The position numbers and the translations under genes are program-made. DNA of 64,000 nucleotides from positions 27,200,535-27,264,534 of the forward strand of contig OY783203.1 in NCBI GenBank assembly GCA_963678705.1. Direction: 5' to 3'. Source of the stretch: Panorpa germanica. Taxonomy: Eukaryota; Arthropoda; Insecta; Mecoptera; Panorpidae. Below the pieces are notes generated by a model. It made no database searches, was not told the origin of the DNA, and worked only from the letters and a program-made list of their open reading frames with translations. How positions within the stretch are numbered: the first letter of the stretch is position 1; every line of letters starts with the position of its first letter. Shown piece after piece: positions 24,756 to 35,500 of this stretch.

Positions 24756-25043
24756 TCATGCAGGTCGAAAAGAGGATCTTTTACATAGGATTTTATAAAC
24801 GTTTATATATAGGCGTTTAAAAACGCGAAAAATAACATACAAAGACACGTTCCTCAGTGTCCAATATGCTGTTATATTGGAAATAAATTTTTTTATCATC
24901 TTGCAAAAACGAATTTGATGATGTGGTATGTTTTTAGCCAGCGTACACAGTTTTTCTGTTGGCAGTTTTATGTCGTGATCGCAGTTACCACCTTTCCAAG
25001 AACAGGATTTACTTTTTACCCTATTTTGGTTAGTACATCCCAC
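24756..25043 (-). pseudogene. Possible exon or relic with a thrombospondin type-1-like cysteine pattern
   Basis: An open frame of about 95 codons. Its first half has the spacing C-x3-C-x2-(N)-x-x-R-x-K-x-K-S-C-x6-C-x12-C (residues beginning CEVGCTNQNRVKSKSC, with a tryptophan in the following SCSWKGGNC). This resembles the C-x2/3-C-x-x-G-x-x-x-R-x-R-x-C ... C ... C core of thrombospondin type-1 repeats, known from extracellular matrix and ADAMTS-type proteins. The N-terminal tryptophans of such a repeat are missing: a TAA lies just upstream, and the AG sites there (ATAAG, GAAG) are weak acceptors. The second half of the frame looks non-coding. It may be one exon of a larger minus-strand gene, a decayed relic, or coincidence. 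Confidence 0.3.
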
Positions 25044-25109
25044 TTCACAGACTTATTCTTAATAGATAACATTCATCTGAGTCTAGAATTACAACGCTTT
25101 TTACAATGA

Positions 25110-26235
25110 CATTGTTGAAAGCCGCCCCTGAAGCTCCTCTAGTGTTTATTCGGGTAATGTTGAAGAAATTTGAGAAAACTCCATGTATTTATAATTCCTA
25201 AAACTTATAGAGGTATACATCATTCATTGATTATGTTCAATTAACCAAACTATTAAGTGAATAAAGGAGTGACATGTTTGACTACTTAATTTGCAGTAAC
25301 TTTATTTGCTTTGGGGAATAATTATGTTGTTACATCAAATAACGCAGGGAAAGTTGATATATTACGGGTACTAAATGGTACAGAGCATTAAGCTTACTTT
25401 AGGACTGTGTGATCGCCGAAATGTAATGAGGTCGAAGTTAATGCGAAAGCATTGTTTACTTAGCATAATTATTTAACAGCATTTACAATAATTTTGTTCT
25501 TTGACGAGCTCGTAAATTTTCTGAATACATATTTATTAAATCATGTATAGAAGCAGAAAAGAAATTAAGTATGTCAGGGAAATAGCTGCTGAGAAGAGAC
25601 AAGGAAGAAAGAAATTGGATTGTGGAGATACAGAGAGGAGGGAAGAAGAGAGAATGAAAAAAAAGGGAAACATAGAGTTTAGAATGGTGAAGTAAAGAAG
25701 TAGAGAAAAGAAGGAATAGATATCATTAGTTTCAAGTTGTATTGTATTGTATTTTATTGTTTCTGCCTTACAACAATATTTAAATTTTACATTTCCCTTA
25801 CAAATTTTGAACAGTTTTTAAATTGTCTTCTCCCTTTTCAAAATTCGTCTCCTCTGTTATCCTCCTCCACTGTTTCTTCCATACTTCCACCACCTATCTA
25901 CTTTCTTCTCTTCTCTTCCAATAGTTCTCACGACTCCCTCTGCTCACCAAGTTTCTCCTCCTTCTCTCTTCTCTTTCTCCTTACCACCGTCATCCATACG
26001 TTTCCTTCTCTCTTTCCTACGAATAACTCCTCCAAGCTTAACACCTATACTTAATGTGTTCTAACAGGGCATTAGTTGTTAGTCTATTGAGAATCTAGAA
26101 AAATTTTAATTCAATTTATTGAAATGTAGAACGTAAAGTCTTGTGCCATGTCTTAAAAAAATAAATATAGCGAATTAGTAATATTTATAAAAACAAACAA
26201 AAAGTGGTCTCAATAAATTTTTTTAAGAATATAAA
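25110..26235. other. Intergenic with adjacent purine-rich and pyrimidine-rich tracts
   Basis: 25553-25718 is almost all purine on the plus strand; 25850-26040 is strongly pyrimidine-rich. The 105-codon frame over the latter (25737-26054) is mostly S, F, L and P as expected from TCC/TTC repeats and is not a gene. Confidence 0.5.
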
Positions 26236-26285
26236 GAACCGGGAATCGAACTCAAACCAACGCTCTCGGCCACTGTATAGTCTAA
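26236..26285 (-). repeat. tRNA-like SINE head fragment
   Basis: On the complement the sequence reads GTGGCCGAGAGCGTTGG then GAGTTCGATTCCCGG, resembling an A box and a B box (GGTTCGANTCC). The spacing between them is too short for a functional tRNA, so this is a SINE or tRNA pseudogene remnant. Confidence 0.4.
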
Positions 26286-27449
26286 ATTAGAATTGAATTA
26301 ATTAATTTATACGTGGTTTATTATGACGATCAAACATTATTTTCTGGTTTTTTTTTAACTTATAAATAACTTTAACATACTCGTATATGGTAAGGAATGC
26401 CAGCTAAAAAAGTCCATATTTTTATTACATTGTGAACAGTCTTTAAAACTTCAGTTATTAAATTAAAAATTAATTTACAGCGCGCTCAGTGTCCTGTAAA
26501 ACTATAAAGGCAGCCACCCAAAAATGTGCGCTCGAAATTAAAACATTCTTCTCTTAGAATAAGCGGTGTTATGTAGTAGCACTCACACATACCACTCTAC
26601 TACCATAAACTCTAAGACGTAGTTCAGATATATTCAGATAAGTTTTTGTGGCCCGCGGGAATTGCTAACCAATATGATTTTAATAATGTGTCAATGTACA
26701 TGTAGCCCCCTGGGGGTGGGTGGCGGGTGAGATCACAAGTTACGGAAGCGTGAACAACGAGACACCAACATTTAATCCTTTGTGACATTAATTATTTGTT
26801 TAATATAACCTCGTTTAATTAAATATTGTAATATAGTTATTTATTCATATATACGGAATGAATTATATAATTATCCTAATTAAATAATTCATTTGTAGGT
26901 AAGAGCAGGCACGTATTTTGAGTTTTGAGGCCCGTAATCTATAGATCATGCAGTCAGCGTTAATCCAGCAAGGGGTAGCTGTTTTATTTCCGAATATTGA
27001 GTTTTGAGATAACAATGAAAACAATATTTGAGTTTGTGCATTCCAGCGATTTTAGACAAGTTTATCTGCATTTTTATTTTGTTTGGTTACATTTACAAAT
27101 CATCTTTGTATAGAATCTGTTGCTGTCACAGTAGAGTTGAAGCGCTTTTCTTTCTTTCCACGTTTGATACGATAAAACCAATGCGTGTAATGAGAGCTAA
27201 ATTTTTCTGTTAATGCGGAAAACAAAGATACATTTATTCGTTTGAAGATTAAAAATTAAAGGCGTACGTAAAAGAAATTCTTTGAAATTGTTGTTTCATA
27301 TTTATTTATACAGTGATCAAAAGTATTTGTATTAAAAACAGAATACGAAAGCAGAAATTTCAAAACTGTATTTTAAAGCTCAAACTTTTAGTCACTATAT
27401 TTACCATAAGAAGTTATTTAGTAATATTTCAGTATTTATTTTTTTATTC
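26286..27449. other. Intergenic, no gene supported
   Basis: AT-rich, only short chance open frames. One copy of TACTCGTA at 26378-26385. Confidence 0.4.
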
Positions 27450-27690
27450 AATTTATTTAACGTCGACCTATTTCCGATGCTAAGTCCTATCATCGACGAG
27501 CTCCTACTATGTTGGCAGTACAGTTTAGCGGTAAGCAACACAGCTGCCTAATAAGTTTACGATTATGTATATGCATATTCAATTTAATTTTATAACAATC
27601 AAGTCCAGAAAATATAACTTTGGTCCGCGGATCGAAAGCGAAGACAGAGCAGTCTACCGTCAAGCATCAATGATCTCGCTCACTGTGTCG
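27450..27690 (-). repeat. tRNA-derived SINE (S2)
   Basis: On the minus strand it reads ACACAGTGAGCGAGATCATT (A-box-like), then about 45 bases later TCTTCGCTTTCGATCCGCGG (B-box-like), then TTATATTTTCTGGACTTGAT, ATTAAATTGAATATGCATAT, AACTTATTAGGCAGCTGTG, GATAGGACTTAGCATCGG and AAATAGGTCGACGTTAAATA with an AATAAA-type tail. It aligns with 6498-6776 in the opposite orientation. No long poly(A) remains. Confidence 0.7.
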
Positions 27691-28519
27691 TCACTTTAGT
27701 AATTTGTGCATCGATTATTGATGAAAGTTCAGAAAGAGAAGATTTAAAAAATGAATTGGTATTCTCTTGACCTTGCGCGCGGCACCGATTAAAACAGCTA
27801 ATTACCTATGTTGCAAATGACTTTTGTCTATTGACATGGATCTGGTAGAATAATTAGGCAGGTCAACTACGAATCTCTAATTTCAGTAATCTCTTCTGCG
27901 CCATCTACTGCAGACACGCAGTGGCGCTACTTCGTGGCCTGATTTTTCACTTGAATTACATATCTGCACCTCAACACCCCTTGACACCTCTTGAACTTTA
28001 CGGTGGTCTAAACTCACATGAAACTGTAAAACTTTATTAGTCTGCAGTTGGTAGTACTGCTAGTTTAGAGCTATTACTACAACCACGTGAAAACCTTTCC
28101 TTTTTAATGAGTTGGACTTTTTCACCTCTACTTCAAGTCAATAACATTCGCGTGACCACAACTTGTTTGAAAGCATTGTTGCCATATCATACTTTAATCG
28201 ATATTCGCGTCATTTGACTTCTTTGTGAATATCACAAACCAGAAGAAAGATCACACATTGACTATTGCTTGAAACGGATCGAAAATCGAAGTCCAAAGTA
28301 ATGGTCAACAAGTTCTATTTTTTAAACAAGTTGGAAATATTTATTTAAAACAATTTAAATATTTATTTGAGTGCATCAACTTTCAATACTTCAATAATTT
28401 TATTTTAACATTTTAAATATATCTATTTCTTTTATACCTTCTGTATTCTTTTTTTTTCATTGCTCTAGTAACTCTTTCTGTTTTCTTATATTTCTTTTTC
28501 GTATTATTTCTTGGTTATG
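27691..28519. other. Intergenic, no gene supported
   Basis: No recognisable coding region. Contains the second copy of TATTTGAGTGCATCAACTTTC near 28366. Confidence 0.4.
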
Positions 28520-28861
28520 TCAATACCTGATGTTTCTTTTTCCAATACCATGTTTGAATCCGAGCTCATTCTCATTATCTGTCTCGGTAATTGTAGTTTC
28601 AGTTGTCGTGCTCTCATTCTTTTTCCTTTTATTTTCTGTTCTTGGATCTGGTAATTAAAATATATCTTTTTCTTCGCCAATAATATTGACTGCTTCAGCA
28701 TATTTTATTGCTCTATTTTTCTCTTTTTCATTAACCCAATTATCCTGGTAATCTATTTCCCATTGCTTCCTATTATCGATGCAATTTGGAAATCTTATTG
28801 CTATCCAGGCAAAATGAATAGAATCCGTGTTCAAAAAGTATCGCAAATTTGTAGGGATCAT
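28520..28861 (-). pseudogene. Unrecognised coding relic with one in-frame stop
   Basis: Reading the complement from 28861, a frame of 68 codons (including NWVNEKEKNRAIKYAEAVN) meets a TAA at 28655-28657. It then continues in the same frame for 44 more codons (LPDPRTENKRKKNESTTTET ...) to TGA at 28520-28522. The charged, threonine-rich composition on both sides of the stop looks like coding sequence rather than random AT-rich DNA. The segment abuts the GTGAC-rich repeat at 28890, so it may be transposon-derived. I do not recognise the family. Confidence 0.4.
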
Positions 28862-28889
28862 TACTTCATATACATTAATTTTTCGGTAA

Positions 28890-29110
28890 GGGGCTATTCA
28901 AAAATTACGTCACACGAGGGGAAGGAGGTCAGAAGCGTTGTGACATCATATGCAGTATAAAATATATAAACAAAATTGTAGTTGAAGAGTTAAAAATAAA
29001 CGTAATTTCCTAAAAAGTTTCCATGAGTTTTAAAAAATAATTTATTGACTGAGATGTGACACAAAGGAGGGTCCTCAAAATGTTCACAAATATGGGGTGG
29101 TCCTCATTTC
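28890..29110. repeat. GGGGCTATTCAAAAATTACGTCAC-type repeat, copy 1
   Basis: Starts GGGGCTATTCAAAAATTACG then TCACACGAGGGGAAGG, with GTGACATCATATGCAGTATA in the middle and GAGATGTGACACAAAGGAGG at the right. The same order of motifs recurs at 30664-31045. Repeats built on TTACGTCACNNGGGG are common in arthropod genomes; here it is non-coding. Confidence 0.55.
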
Positions 29111-29245
29111 ATACTAAAAAGTAATTAATATGAGCAATCTAACGAAAAGATCACTGGATATTGATAAATGACAGCCGGATGTTTCTACTATTTATGATAT
29201 TTATTTATAATTAAAAAAATTATTAAAATAAAACTTCTTTTTCAG

Positions 29246-29323
29246 ATTTCTTGATGACGCTTTCTCTAATATAAAAGATTTTATGGTAGAAGATATAGAA
29301 GACTTCGTAAGCAAAAAGCTAAG
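29246..29323 (+). CDS. Candidate internal exon, 78 bp
   Basis: Preceded by a pyrimidine tract and AG (CTTCTTTTTCAG) and followed by AAG|GTAAGA, close to consensus for both splice sites. One frame is open throughout: one base, then 25 codons starting FLDDAFSNIKDFMVEDIED, ending two bases into the next codon. The acidic/hydrophobic alternation suggests an amphipathic helix, as in small secreted lipid-binding families, but the segment is too short to assign. I could not link it to a neighbouring exon with confidence; a 37 bp candidate at 33652-33688 has a compatible phase and a GAG|GTAAAT donor but is very small. Confidence 0.35.
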
Positions 29324-29717
29324 GTAAGAAATTTCGTATTAATTTTATAATAAATTGATATTCTATCTTCAAAGGTAGATTCCTTCTTATTAAGTTCGTC
29401 TACATCGATGACGGATTATCCATTGTTATGTATTTAGGTACCTGATAAACTTTTAAGTATATTTTACATAAACAAATGTGAGTTTATATAAAAGTTTTAC
29501 GTAAAATATACTACTTACATAAACATTATGTAGTGTTTCTGTAAGAGAAGAACTTTTCAGATTATATTAATAAAATACGGTTTTAAATTGTTTATTACAA
29601 AGTTAGAAATTGTTATCGGCTTCAATAAATTCCTGTCAAATATGAACTTTCAGAAGTATATGTTAAATTTAGCGTCTACAGGTCCGCACTGTTTGCATCA
29701 AACGCATAGAATTTACA
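29324..29717. other. Intron-like or intergenic sequence
   Basis: Very AT-rich, no open frames of note. If 29246-29323 is a real exon this would be intron. Confidence 0.4.
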
Positions 29718-29904
29718 ACACATGTTTTGTTTTATTTTAAAACAGTTCTGTTTTTCGAAAACAGACTGTTCATACTGAACAAACTGGTTTTGTTTTTAGT
29801 GTTTTTCTGTGTGAACTCTTTGGTGTAAACATTGGTGTTTTTGTTCAGGAAAACAAGTTTTTGTTCGTGTTTTATTAAACTGTCTCTCTGGTGTGAAATC
29901 GGCA
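29718..29904 (-). mobile_element. TGCCGGTTT-family miniature transposon (copy R3, deleted)
   Basis: Contains TTTTCGAAAACAGACTGTTC, TTTGGTGTAAACATTGGTGT and the right terminus TGTCTCTCTGGTGTGAAATC then GGCA before TAA. Same orientation as 32154-32565 but lacking its central CATGTTTATAATTTT ... GGAGTCGGTAAG part and its left end. Confidence 0.7.
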
Positions 29905-30663
29905 TAATATTGCTTTCGTCGTTACCTCAAAATACAATATTCGGACATGTCTTAATACACTCCATATGTAATTTCGTTATACATTTTTTTCAATCCGGCT
30001 CGCGTACTACTATCAAAAGATTGGAGACCTCTGGTTTCTACGAACTAATATAACGGCACATCTAGTGTAAAATACCATCAAACATTGTGCCTAATCGTAA
30101 GCCACAGGCTGGTCGAAAATACGCGTAGATGTTGTGAACGTTCGATGATGTTTGTTTTATGAGGCGGAAAAATTTCATAAATCTGTTCACTCAATTTCAA
30201 TCAAACTTAAAAAGTGAATCTCGTAAAATGTAATGGTATATTTTATGTACGGCTAGAACATAGAATAAATGATACTACATCATGAAAATAAAATAGAAAA
30301 TACAAAATGGCTGTCAACTTTACTAGCTATCAGTAGCGCCTTGTGATGGCTTTTAACGAGAGGGCACAGGAGAAAAACTACTTCTCATTACATCTAGCCT
30401 AGTCCATTTACAGTGTAACCTTTCGATGAACACGATCGCTTCAGTTCACTTCTACAAGTTGTCAGACTTGCCATCACGCAGCCGCGCAAGCACATTACGA
30501 TTTCACATAAATTACAAGTTTCAATTTATTTTATTATGAATTAAATAAGCTTCATTTATATTAAGAAAGTGATGTTGAAATACACTTTTTATCTACTATT
30601 CAAATGCTACTACAGCCTACGATTGATCAGAGAACTTTAGTTTTACCTAAGTGTCTAAAACAG
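29905..30663. other. Intergenic, no gene seen
   Basis: No open frame or repeat recognised. Confidence 0.4.
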
Positions 30664-31045
30664 AAGGGGTAGAGGGAGAAAGGGAGTCAGAAATTATGAC
30701 GAGATGTGACAATTTTCAGAAGCTTTATGACGTCACATTCAGTATAAAATATAAAAAAAAATCTAAAATAAGAGTTAAAAAAAAGGTTATTTCGTGAAGA
30801 AAAGTATAAATTTCCGTGGGAGGCAATATAAAAGGAAATTTCAAGAAAAGAGTTTAAAAAACGTAATTTTCTAAAAAAAAGTATAAATTTCAAGGAGAAA
30901 TAAATAAAGAAAGAATAGATCATTTATTCTAAAAACTATAAAATATTACAAAAAAATGTATTAATTGAAATGTGTGTCATCACATTATGGGGGGAAAAAT
31001 CCGCAAAATGTGACAAGGACGGGGGAGGGGCAAAGAGTCAGAATA
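30664..31045. repeat. GTGAC-rich repeat, copy 2
   Basis: Contains GAGATGTGACAATTTTCAGA, TATGACGTCACATTCAGTAT, GTGTGTCATCACATTATGGG and AATGTGACAAGGACGGGGGA, in the same order as the shorter copy at 28890-29110. A central block (AAATTTC, CGTAATTTTCTAAAA) is duplicated. Non-coding. Confidence 0.5.
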
Positions 31046-32153
31046 GCAAGAATTTTATGGATGGCATCTTATTCCATTACATTCGGGCGTATTTGATGAT
31101 AATCGTTTGTGTTACTTGGAAGGGCACATAGTGACTGGACATTCTGACTCATAAATACATTACAATTTAATAACTATTACCTTGAACAATGGACACCTGC
31201 TCTTGTACCTCTTGATACTACCCGCTACTGTTAAATATATATTTTTTATAGTTTTAATAAAATTTAAAATGGCGGCGAGGTATGAGGAGTTTAAAATGAC
31301 ATGAAATATGTATATATAAGACAAGTTGGAGATTTAGAAGATATATGATGGAGAATATAAATGAACGCACACAAAAAATGAACAATGTTTAAATTGAAAC
31401 TTTAGTATTGCTACACGTTTCCAAATTATTGAATTACTGTGTTCGTCGCGTTGGTTTGTAGTTCCATGAATCACTATTTTAGGACAGTTATCTGATAGAC
31501 ACGGACGCACGATTGTCTGGGTAATTTACGGATCATACCAGCATCACAATCAGATCAACTCGATGTGTTTATTTTCAATTGGAACTATGTAGTACCCAGG
31601 GTCTCGTACTGATGATCATAATTCATGCTTTGCAGTTTATTGTCTGGTAAATGGAAATACTATGAGATTGTTAAAGACATTATATTTCTATTGATTATTG
31701 TTGTGTGATCTATGATTTATGATCTATGGTCTATGATCTATGATCTATGCTTTGTGATCTGTTATTGTGTATTGGATTTATTTGTCAATTTAGCACATAA
31801 TAGCAAGGATTACATTGTGAAAAGAATAAAAGTTTATGTGCATGTGACAGTTTAGTTTTACTAGATTTTCTCGAGGTGAATTTGCAGTGTCGATGCGACG
31901 ATGGGGAGTCGCCAGTAGTTGTTACTTCTATGCAATAAAAAGATACATTTCCGCTAAACATACGAGAGTATCGGATTATAGTGCCAATATTCTAGGACAG
32001 TGGTTTATAACCTTTTTGAAGTCACTGAACGCTTTTGATAAGAAATATTAAGGGCTTCTAATAAGAAATATTAGAGGGCTATCTCACACTGCAACCATTT
32101 TCTTGCGACCTGCGAGTTCTAGTAGGATGTGTTCCATACATCTGAGTTCATTA
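31046..32153. other. Intergenic with a GATCTAT tandem repeat and a hAT-like end
   Basis: 31707-31761 is an imperfect tandem of GATCTAT-type 7-mers. At about 31998, CAGTGGTTTATAACCTTTTT followed by GAAGTCACTGAACGCTTTTG resembles the left end of a hAT element; no right end was found. No gene. Confidence 0.5.
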
Positions 32154-32565
32154 TGCCGATTTCACATCAGAGAGACAGTTTTGAAAACAGTTTTATTGTC
32201 AAATAACAAAACAAAATCATGTTTTCAATCAGTTCTGTTTTTCGAAAACAGACTGTTCACACTGAACAGACTGGTTTTGTTTTTCTGTATGTCCCATAAA
32301 AATTATAAACATGATACATGAACATGAACAAGAACTGACAAGCGCAAATGTTCACAAAAAACAAAACTGCGTGTTCAAACCAAGCAGACTAAAAAACAAC
32401 AACAAACGTGTTTTCCTTTGATCTTACCGACTCCAGGTGGGTATGTGTTTTGTTTACTAAAACAGCAACAAAAGAAAAAAATGTTTTAAGAACTGTCTCT
32501 TTGGTGTAAACATTGATGTTTTTGTTCGTGTTTTATTGAACTGTGTTTCTGGTGTTAAACCGGCA
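32154..32565 (-). mobile_element. TGCCGGTTT-family miniature transposon (copy R4, both ends)
   Basis: A 412 bp element with left end TGCCGATTTCACATCAGAGA then GACAG and right end TGTGTTTCTGGTGTTAAACC then GGCA, a clear inverted repeat, flanked by TTA on the left and TAA on the right (imperfect TWA target site). The interior matches R1 and R2 inverted (CAAGCGCAAATGTTCAC, ATCTTACCGACTCCAGGTGG). No coding. Confidence 0.78.
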
Positions 32566-35500
32566 TAATACCTATCATATATCTGGAGATCAAAATGCCG
32601 CATTAAGATCTACTTGATGTCGCACATATCCGGCCGTAGTGGGAAACATGCCTATTCATTCCTAGCGTGACCTGTGTTAAACGCTGTCCTTTGTGTTGAT
32701 TATTTAACTGAGAGCGAAATGGTGAGAGCAGAAAATTGTACAGATATATAATAAGCACTATACGCTTTCCTTCCGCTTCCCTTCTCTTCTACGTTTGATT
32801 AATTAAATCGAATGCGTTAACTGCTTTCCGTGCTAAATTGTGGACGCTAACAATTCGTTTACGTTAATGCTGGGTTTGATTCCTAGAGTCGGCATATATT
32901 TATTGCAAGATTGACAAAATGGTAACATCGTAATTAAAAAAGATCTTCTTAATGGGGTTAATATCGTATGGTGGTTTATACTTACAGCAAAACAATGCTT
33001 TTACATAAGAAACACCCTCTATAAATAATAACACCAAATACTTTTAAACTTTAAACAATATCGTTAACAACAATCGATAACACCTTTTAGAAATCAAAAT
33101 TCAAAATTTAAAATATTTGTATTATTATTTAATTAAACAGAAAATAAATTATCGCTCATAATAAATATGTAATTTATTGTTAATAACCCGAGATTGCGTG
33201 TGCGGTATTTAAGGGGGGCTGTTTGGTAGCATGAAAGAGGGAGGAGGTATCAGGCTATAAGGGCGATCCCGACCATTATTTTCTGATATTATGCTATTCT
33301 TTAACAAAGGCGTGTCACAGAATAGATTTATTTTACATTAAAACCATTATTGGTATTTTAGATCTTTTGAAATATTTTTGGGTAAGGAAGGGGCAGGGAG
33401 TTTTATAGACTTGTCGCTCGTTTATAGTATAATAGATTATAGATTATGGTAAAACTAAGTAGGTCAGAGAATGCTTTCAAAAATACGAGTAACAAATGTT
33501 TCCTGGAGCTGAAATTAAACTGTAATTGATTAAATCGGTTTTATGGAGGGTGTTCATTTCCAGTACGTGCCTGCCCAAAATTTTAATCTATCGGAGAATT
33601 GTTGATTTATTTCAACGAACAAAATGTCGAATTTCATTTGAATAATTTTAGCATGGAGTCCGGAGAAAATTACGTTCAAGGTGTTGAGGTAAATTCTAAA
33701 TGTGTATACTTATTATGTGATCAACTTTTAGCAAAATTTTTGATAAATTTCACTGTGTCCAGTGTAATTTGTATCCTACGGGAAAGTACTGTAGTTTCTG
33801 CGGCTGTGAAGCAATTGTTCTAGCCGTGTTCACCTCTCAAAAGTGAATTAATACTACCATACCATATAGATCCAATAAAAACTGTGAGAGGTCCATAGCC
33901 TGAAAAGATTGGTGCGTCTCTTCTTCCATATATTATTCCACTTTTTCTCTATTTTCTAAAAATATTTGATTTTGACCTATTTATTTTAGATATCACTATT
34001 TAATTCTATCCTCTCAGAATTCCATTCTTTCTCCCGATGTGGATTCCCTTTCCCATTCCATTCTTTCACAAACACGTTCATTGATAGCGCTGAAAGGTCG
34101 GTAAAAGTTGTTCCAAGTAAAAAAATAATAATTCATTACTTCAAAAATACTGTAATTTAAGTTGACCTATTTTGCATACAGGTTGAAGTAGTGATTAGAG
34201 TACCCTACAACGCGGTGATTATGTTACGCGTTGTACGACATCGCATTGTAAGAACATCTTCTTCTTAAGAAGAAGTTCTAGTTTGTTGTATATTTTTGTT
34301 TACTTAAAAACATACTGAACAGCCTACAACAACTAAAAATGCATCGCACAAAGTTACTCCTCATGTATAATGTTACCTCGTTGAGAAAATATGAAACACA
34401 GTGAAACACAAAGTTATTGTTTTTAATGGTATTTTGAATAACTTCCAAGACAAGATGTTGGCAACTTAAGTCAATTTAAGAACTCTGTCTATTATCTAAC
34501 TTGATTGACGTTGACCATAAAGGTGTTCTAATGCAGATGATCATTTACGATGCACACAAATTCACACTCGAACAACACGGCCTATCCAAATTTACAGTGT
34601 GTTCTAATTGACGCTAGAAAGCAAAATATCACTGAAAAATGTTTAATGAACGTTCCCTTTAGGTTGTATCTACGTATTCTGTTCCCCTCAACCCCTCTCC
34701 CTCCACCCCATTCCGCACAATTCTAATATAACTAAATTAACTGGATTCTTTTCTGTGATTGCTACATTGCTGTCACCCTTTCGTTCATAAAACACACTTT
34801 CTCAGTTCTCTGTAAAACATTGTTAAAAAATGTTTATGATATTTTCTCTGGTTAACAACGTTTGTCATTTTCATGCAATATCCTGGCCCTAGAGATCTGG
34901 ACGGGATCGAGTGGACCACCACACCGTGACACACCACCAAGACTACTATACCATGTAGTCTATAGCTTATAGCCTATAGCCTTGTAGCATGTACTCATAT
35001 CGTACTTTACTTTATGTAATGCGGTTTTTATTACTTCGCTTAAAGTGTAATTCAAAAATAGTTGGAAAAATATTTTACGTGCACTATATCTAGTAATATA
35101 ATATGTTTTTTATTTATTTTACCGACGTTATTTGCTAGTAAATTTATCTTGCAATTTGTTATATAGGAGTCTCCTTTGAGTCTCTTGTGATCATATATTA
35201 CATTTTAAAAGTGTTGCCCGATTTTATCATTCGTAATCTTAAGTTTGACATGTTAAGTAAATACGTGCTTTGCTATATAATTGACAGTGGCGGATCTAAC
35301 GGCGTCACTAGGAACGAATCAATCAGTGTTGCCAGATTTTCTCTAAATAAATAAAGGTAATTAACCCAAATTTTTATTAAATAGGGCTAAAAACAATTAC
35401 ATGTTTGTGAACTAAAATGGGGTACGAAACTAACCAACAAAAATATATTTTCAACACTTGTCAGAATGATTTGAGTGCTATGCAAACTAGCATGCGCATT

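Noticed and set aside
25737..26054. 105-codon frame rich in S, F, L and P
   Set aside because: Follows directly from a pyrimidine-rich tract (TCC/TTC); no protein evidence.
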